This document shows, in pieces, positions 21,274 through 24,578 of a stretch of 24,578 bases of DNA. The translations under genes were made by a program, and so were the position numbers. The first letter of the stretch is position 1; each line of letters opens with the position of its first letter. Below the pieces are notes generated by a model. The model worked only from the letters and a program-made list of their open reading frames with translations, was not told where the DNA came from and searched no databases. The stretch is from an uncultured Erysipelotrichaceae bacterium (GTDB taxonomy: Bacteria; Bacillota_I; Bacilli_A; RF39; UBA660), in assembly GCA_902795845.1 (NCBI GenBank), contig CADBMU010000081.1, positions 1-24,578 of the forward strand. The letters are read 5' to 3'.

Positions 21274-21294
21274 AAATGCAATTTTTTTGCATTT
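21274..21294 (-). promoter_or_regulatory. Fur-family-type operator, AAATGCAA-N5-TTGCATTT
   Basis: A perfect 8-bp inverted repeat with a 5-nt A-tract centre (21 bp in total) lies at the predicted start site, between the -10 and the SD of the permease. Its size and place fit an autoregulated Fur-family box, though the half-site is not the classical Fur, PerR or Zur sequence. Seen directly; regulator assignment is inferred. Confidence 0.65.
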
Positions 21295-21296
21295 AT

Positions 21297-21325
21297 ATTT
21301 TAGCAAAAGAAAAAAAGAAAAGCAA
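21297..21325 (-). promoter_or_regulatory. Promoter of the permease-Fur operon
   Basis: -35 TTGCTT (21325-21320), a 17-nt spacer and -10 TAAAAT (21302-21297) in the extended form TGCTAAAAT. The -35 falls inside the terminator hairpin of the PLP-enzyme gene. Confidence 0.7.
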
Positions 21326-21335
21326 TTACTTTTCT
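21309..21335 (-). terminator. Terminator of the SDR-PLP-enzyme operon
   Basis: AGAAAAG, loop TAATTG, CTTTTCT, then T6 on the minus strand. The stop codon of the PLP enzyme is in the loop. Confidence 0.75.
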
Positions 21336-22552
21336 AATAAAAATTCTAAGGCTTTTTTTAAAGCTATTTTACCATAAAAATAAGAAACAGAACCTTGTTG
21401 ATAGGCTATATATGGATCTCTTAGAGGACCATCACATGAAAGTTCTATTGATGAACCTTGAGTAAAAGTTCCAGCGGCCATTATAACATCATCACTATAA
21501 CCAGGCATAGGTGCTGGCATTGGTAAAGCAAAAGAATCAATTGGACTTCCTGCTTGAATACCTTGACAATATTTAATCAATTTTTCTCTATCTTTAAAAA
21601 TTATACTTTGAACAATATCCGCTCTTTTTTCATTAGAAGTTGGTTCTACTTCAATATTTAATTTTTCCATTACTTTAGATGTTAAAACTGCTGTTTTTAA
21701 ACTATTAGCAACAACTTGAGGCGCAAAATATAGTCCTTGTAATATTGCTTTATTTATTCCAAGAGATGGACCTACTTCTCTACCTTCGCCAGGAAGCGTT
21801 AACCTTTCTCCAGCAAGTTCTACTAATTCTTTTTTACCAGCAATATAAGCTCCATTTGGAGCTATAGAAGCCCCTAAATTTTTAATTAATGAACCAACCA
21901 TAACATCTGCTCCAACACCTGTTGGGGTTTTGTTTTCAACAAATTCACAATAACAATTATCAACCATTATTATTATATTTTTATCAATATTTTTAATAAA
22001 GTTTATAACTTTTTCTAATTTATCAATTGTAAGACTTTTTCTAGTTGAATAACCTTTGCTTCTTTGAATTTCAATTACTTTAACTTTGTTATTATTAATA
22101 TAATCTGCTATTTTGTCATAATCAAAATCATTATTTTTTAAAGATATCTCATCATATTTAACCCCAAAAGATTTTAAAGAACTAGCATTTTCTTTAATTC
22201 CAATTACTTCATGTAATGTATCATAAGGTGTTCCCGTAATACTTAAAAGTAAATCATCAGGGCGTAAAAGAGCAAATAAACAAACTGTTAAAGCATGACT
22301 TCCTGAAATAAACTGGTTACGAACTAAAGCATCTTCACTATCTAAAACTTCAGCAAAAACTTTTTCAATAACATCTCTACCTAAATCATCATACCCATAA
22401 CCAGTAGTTGAATTAAAAACTTGCTCACTTACTTTATTATTCCATAAAGCATTTAATACCTTTTTGCTATTTAGGTATTCAATTTTATCAATATTTTCAA
22501 ATTCCTTTATTAATTCTTTTTCACTACTATTTATTAAATTATCTAAATCCAT
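21326..22552 (-). CDS. Methionine gamma-lyase-like / aluminium-resistance family PLP enzyme
   Basis: 408 residues, usual length for this YnbB-type family. NSTTGYGYDDLGRDVIEKVFAEV, VRNQFISGSHALTVCLFALL, ITGTPYDTLHEVIG, MVDNCYCEFVE with PLP-pairing Asp198, and VGSLIKNLGASIAPNGAYIAG with Schiff-base Lys224 are all in place. The C-terminal part has GSPIDSFALPMPAPMPGY and FTQGSSIELSCDGPLR. It is a fold-type I PLP enzyme related to cystathionine/methionine gamma-lyases; the true reaction of this subgroup is poorly defined. SD AGGTGA overlaps the TGA stop of the SDR gene upstream, so translation is coupled. Confidence 0.9.
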   Translation of the reverse strand: MDLDNLINSSEKELIKEFENIDKIEYLNSKKVLNALWNNKVSEQVFNSTTGYGYDDLGRDVIEKVFAEVLDSEDALVRNQFISGSHALTVCLFALLRPDDLLLSITGTPYDTLHEVIGIKENASSLKSFGVKYDEISLKNNDFDYDKIADYINNNKVKVIEIQRSKGYSTRKSLTIDKLEKVINFIKNIDKNIIIMVDNCYCEFVENKTPTGVGADVMVGSLIKNLGASIAPNGAYIAGKKELVELAGERLTLPGEGREVGPSLGINKAILQGLYFAPQVVANSLKTAVLTSKVMEKLNIEVEPTSNEKRADIVQSIIFKDREKLIKYCQGIQAGSPIDSFALPMPAPMPGYSDDVIMAAGTFTQGSSIELSCDGPLRDPYIAYQQGSVSYFYGKIALKKALEFLLEK

Positions 22553-22556
22553 AATT

Positions 22557-23297
22557 TCACCTACTTAATCCACCATCAACTCTTATAACTTCATTATTTA
22601 TATATGAAGCTTCATCACTTGCCAAAAAATATATAACATTAGCAATTTCATCAGGTGTTGCAAATCTTTTTAAAATAATATTTTCTATTTCACTTTCTTT
22701 AAAATGCTTTTCTAAATCTTTGTTCATATCTGTCTCAACCCATCCAGGTGCAACACAATTAACACGAATTTTTCCTTTAAATTCAAAAGCCAAATTGTGA
22801 GTTAAAGAAATAAGACCAGCTTTTGAAGCATCATAATCAATACTTTCAATATAATTTGTATCAATCCCATTAGTTGATGAAACATTTATAATGCTACTGT
22901 TTTTTTCTTTCATTAAATATTTATAAGCGTATTTACTAGTTAAAAATGGCCCGATTAAATTTACATCTAAAACTTTATGAAATTCAGAAACAGTTTTATC
23001 ATCAAAATTATTGTCTAAACAAATACCTGCATTATTTACAAGGCAATTTATCTTACCAAACTTTAAAATTGTTTCATTGATCATTTTTTTTACTTCTTCT
23101 TCACTACTAACATCAACTTGTAAAGTTAAGACTTCAATATTATATTTTTCTTCTAATTCCATTTTGATTCTATTAGCAGCTATTTTATCTTTATTATATG
23201 TTAAAACAACATCATAGTTAGAACTTGCAAATTTATAAGCTGTACTTTTACCAATACCACGAGATCCACCTGTAATTATAACAACTTTTTTATCCAT
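22557..23297 (-). CDS. SDR-family reductase (FabG-like)
   Basis: 246 residues, classical SDR length. Cofactor loop TGGSRGIG (9-16), NNAG at 88-91, catalytic Ser near 140-141 (INVSST) and Tyr155-x3-Lys159 (YDASK) are all present, as is the PG(W)VETDM region after strand 6 and the FLASDEASYINNEVIRVDGG end. It resembles 3-oxoacyl-ACP reductase FabG, but no other fatty-acid gene is near, so the substrate is open. SD GAGGTG with a 7-nt gap. Its TGA stop forms part of the SD for the PLP enzyme. Promoter at 23324-23332. Confidence 0.9.
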   Translation of the reverse strand: MDKKVVIITGGSRGIGKSTAYKFASSNYDVVLTYNKDKIAANRIKMELEEKYNIEVLTLQVDVSSEEEVKKMINETILKFGKINCLVNNAGICLDNNFDDKTVSEFHKVLDVNLIGPFLTSKYAYKYLMKEKNSSIINVSSTNGIDTNYIESIDYDASKAGLISLTHNLAFEFKGKIRVNCVAPGWVETDMNKDLEKHFKESEIENIILKRFATPDEIANVIYFLASDEASYINNEVIRVDGGLSR

Positions 23298-23323
23298 GCT
23301 TCACACCTCTTTTTTCAAAATAG

Positions 23324-23332
23324 ATTATATCA
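23324..23332 (-). promoter_or_regulatory. Extended -10 promoter of the SDR-PLP-enzyme operon
   Basis: TGATATAAT on the minus strand, about 27 bp ahead of the ATG. No good -35. Divergent from the small-gene promoter at 23365-23394. Confidence 0.6.
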
Positions 23333-23364
23333 TAATTTTAAATAATTAAAAATTATTAATTTTT

Positions 23365-23394
23365 TTGAAAATTTTTATAAACATATGTTATAAT
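23365..23394 (+). promoter_or_regulatory. Promoter of the 40-residue gene
   Basis: -35 TTGAAA (23365-23370), an 18-nt spacer and extended -10 TGTTATAAT (-10 at 23389-23394), about 32 bp before the ATG. Among the best promoters in the window. Confidence 0.75.
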
Positions 23395-23426
23395 AGGTTA
23401 GAAATTTATGTATATGGAGGTTGTTT

Positions 23427-23549
23427 ATGAAAGTTTATAAAAAGAATTTACCTAAAGGAGTTAAAAAATGTTTTGCTCTAGAAAAAGGTGTTAAAGTTAA
23501 ATTAATTAATAAAATGTATCTAAAAAAAGACGATAAAAAAACTAAATAA
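23427..23549 (+). CDS. Small basic protein, 40 residues
   Basis: Reads MKVYKKNLPKGVKKCFALEK and then GVKVKLINKMYLKKDDKKTK: 40 residues, 15 of them Lys, no membrane span and one Cys. The ATG has a perfect GGAGG SD with a 6-nt gap and is preceded by a strong extended -10 promoter, with a terminator 13 bp past the TAA. This full set of signals on the otherwise empty plus strand makes a real gene likely. No family recognised. The charge suggests nucleic-acid or ribosome binding (inference). Confidence 0.65.
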   Translation: MKVYKKNLPKGVKKCFALEKGVKVKLINKMYLKKDDKKTK

Positions 23550-23561
23550 TTATTTTAAAAA

Positions 23562-23588
23562 AAGTTGCTCATTTATTTTGAACAACTT
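23562..23588. terminator. Bidirectional terminator between convergent small genes
   Basis: AAGTTG/CAACTT outer stem with an inner TCA/TGA after one mismatch. A tracts flank one side and T8 the other, so it works on both strands: for the 40-residue gene (plus) and for the 83-residue gene (minus), whose TGA is inside the hairpin. Confidence 0.8.
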
Positions 23589-23820
23589 CTTTTTTTTCAT
23601 TTTCTATTAAACTATATAATTCCTCAGCACTAATTTTCCCTTCAATACCAAAATATAATTTTCCTAAACCAATAAAATTAGATTCTAAAGATCTATATAC
23701 TTCAATATTAGAATCAACATATTTACCATCTAATGCCTCTAATGGAATATTACTTTTAAATTTTTTTAAACGTTCTCCTAATTTTTCTAAATATTCAATT
23801 GAAATTCCACTATTATTCAT
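23569..23820 (-). CDS. Uncharacterised 83-residue protein
   Basis: Starts MNNSGISIEYLEKLGERLKK, then SNIPLEALDGKYVDSNIEVYRSLESNF, GLGKLYFGIEGKISAEELYSLIENEK. No family recognised, no Cys, no membrane span. The tail GKISAEELYSLI is of the short-helix SHOCT-like type but ends without the usual basic cluster. The ATG at 23820 follows AGGTGAT; the in-frame GTG at 23829 is part of that SD. It lies about 30 bp after the transglutaminase-like gene, in the same unit. Confidence 0.65.
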   Translation of the reverse strand: MNNSGISIEYLEKLGERLKKFKSNIPLEALDGKYVDSNIEVYRSLESNFIGLGKLYFGIEGKISAEELYSLIENEKKEVVQNK

Positions 23821-23852
23821 TGTTATCACCTATTTTTATTATATTATTATAA

Positions 23853-24428
23853 TTAATTATTTACAATATTTAATTTTCTTTTTCTAACTAAAGATTCATC
23901 AATTGTTTGTTTTAAATTAAAAATAAAATCTTTATTTGGAATAATATTAGAAATAAAATCATAAAAATTGCATCCATAGTTTACATTACTATATTCATAA
24001 AATTTCATATCAAAATTATTTTGTAAAATTCTATAATAATCAAGCAGTTCTTCAAGAGTTTCTCCAATATATATTCCATTAATATCTTTTATACATGTTT
24101 CAAATAAATAATAATAATCTCTATCTTTAAAAATTAAAAAGCAATGGTTATGATACGGAGTATAAAAAGTATGAACTTCATAACCATGATCTAAAAACCA
24201 CTTTCTTTCAAATTCAACTTGATCATAGCAAATACCCGTTTTAGTTATTAACAATTCTTCAGGTTTTTGTAAATAATAATAACTGAATAATAAATTTTCG
24301 TAACTATAATCATCCATTTCTAATCTTCTATGAACTTTCATATCAAATGTTGAATAAAAACCATATTCGATATTATTTCTCATATATTCATATAACTCAT
24401 AAGGATTTCTAATTTCTTTATAATCCAT
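23853..24428 (-). CDS. Transglutaminase-like (Cys-His) domain protein
   Basis: 191 residues from MDYKEIRNPYELYEYM. Residues about 60-112 hold TKTGICYDQVEFERKWFLDHGYEVHTFY, then HNHCFLIFKDRDYYYLFE. This is the G-x-C-x-D/E layout, then His at the start of a strand, then an acidic residue, as in bacterial transglutaminase-like domains. Proposed triad: Cys67, His95 and Glu110. There is no signal peptide, so it is cytoplasmic. The ATG at 24428 is preferred to 24440 because GGTGAT lies between the two. An extended -10 TGATACAAT is at 24451-24459. It is the first gene of an operon with the 83-residue orphan. The substrate is unknown; the family link is by motif only. Confidence 0.65.
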   Translation of the reverse strand: MDYKEIRNPYELYEYMRNNIEYGFYSTFDMKVHRRLEMDDYSYENLLFSYYYLQKPEELLITKTGICYDQVEFERKWFLDHGYEVHTFYTPYHNHCFLIFKDRDYYYLFETCIKDINGIYIGETLEELLDYYRILQNNFDMKFYEYSNVNYGCNFYDFISNIIPNKDFIFNLKQTIDESLVRKRKLNIVNN

Positions 24429-24450
24429 AACAATCACCATCTAGTCAACT

Positions 24451-24459
24451 ATTGTATCA
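24451..24459 (-). promoter_or_regulatory. Extended -10 promoter of the transglutaminase-like operon
   Basis: TGATACAAT on the minus strand, 22 bp before the chosen ATG. No clear -35. Confidence 0.5.
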
Positions 24460-24478
24460 CTATTTTTAAAAAAAGTAT

Positions 24479-24578
24479 TCATTTTCTTTCTAATTTTTTT
24501 ATAGTTTCGTTTTGTGCATCAAGTCCATAAACTTCATTTAAGTTATCTACAGATTGGTCTACAAAAAGACTTTTAATC
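24479..24578 (-). CDS. C-terminal end of an unidentified gene
   Basis: An open frame of 32 codons runs in from the window edge and ends at TGA (24481-24479): ...SLFVDQSVDNLNEVYGLDA, then QNETIKKLERK. It is helical and charged. No family can be named from this fragment. The stop is about 20 bp before the next promoter, and no clear terminator hairpin separates them. Confidence 0.55.
   Translation of the reverse strand, partial: IKSLFVDQSVDNLNEVYGLDAQNETIKKLERK

Noticed and set aside
21262..21306. N-terminal extension of the permease (about 15 residues)
   Set aside because: It would be read through the -10 box and the palindromic operator and has no SD; the ATG at 21261 has one.
23011..23217. 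Plus-strand open frame of 68 codons opposite the SDR gene
   Set aside because: Antisense shadow of the SDR Rossmann fold; no SD.
1..24578. Mycoplasma-type genetic code (TGA = Trp)
   Set aside because: TGA ends several genes, including ATGA overlaps (4584, 9237) and terminator-linked stops (15815, 23569), and Trp is encoded by TGG.

Overview
The window is AT-rich bacterial chromosome (A/T dominates every intergenic stretch and third codon position). Strong AGGAGG-type Shine-Dalgarno (SD) sites, a PadR/HAAS pair, CotF-like proteins and a Firmicutes-style L10 leader point to a low-GC Bacillota lineage, possibly one of the gut Bacilli/'Mollicutes-related' groups. That placement is inference. TGA is used as a stop (several ATGA overlaps) and Trp is TGG, so the code is the standard bacterial one, not the Mycoplasma code. 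Nearly every gene is on the minus strand. Exceptions are a DUF308-like membrane protein (18129-18722) and a 40-residue basic protein (23427-23549). No tRNA, rRNA, CRISPR array, transposase or phage gene was seen.

Layout in window order (transcription mostly runs right to left). 1-2100: rplK-rplA, with an rRNA-like L1 site in the leader, then rplJ-rplL with their own promoter and L10 leader/attenuator. 2121-3950: padR plus a HAAS-domain membrane protein, behind a promoter framed by an inverted repeat. 3959-5131: a COG2426-type small exporter translationally coupled to a histidine-phosphatase fold that has lost its catalytic residues. 5153-5353: a gene-free stretch holding an 11-bp-periodic TTTCAC repeat array and a possible small RNA. 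5355-7443: OmpR-type response regulator plus histidine kinase; the same repeat occurs at their promoter. 7448-10210: NAD-dependent epimerase, patatin-like lipase and a YebC-family protein. 10243-11709: a YfcC/DcuC-like transporter. 11724-15800: lysS, an orphan 172-residue gene and typA. 15806-18059: a 560-residue coiled-coil orphan followed by a truncated HAAS paralogue. 18080-19546: the DUF308 protein convergent with a membrane-anchored thioredoxin carrying a Lys/Thr tail. 19533-20012: two CotF-like small helical proteins. 20032-21325: an ArsP_2-type permease and a Fur-family repressor behind a palindromic operator. 21316-23332: an SDR reductase and a methionine gamma-lyase/aluminium-resistance-family PLP enzyme. 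23365-24578: the 40-residue protein, an 83-residue orphan, a transglutaminase-like protein and the tail of a further gene.

The genome is very compact. Terminators overlap stop codons, -35 elements sit inside the upstream terminator hairpin (lysS, arsP_2, thioredoxin gene), and extended -10 boxes (TGnTATAAT, often TGATATAAT) recur. The clearest candidates for undescribed biology are: the possible two-component-regulated RNA and repeat box; the orphan coiled-coil/short-HAAS operon; the membrane thioredoxin with a histone-H1-like tail; the pseudophosphatase-exporter pair; and the small basic protein with strong expression signals.
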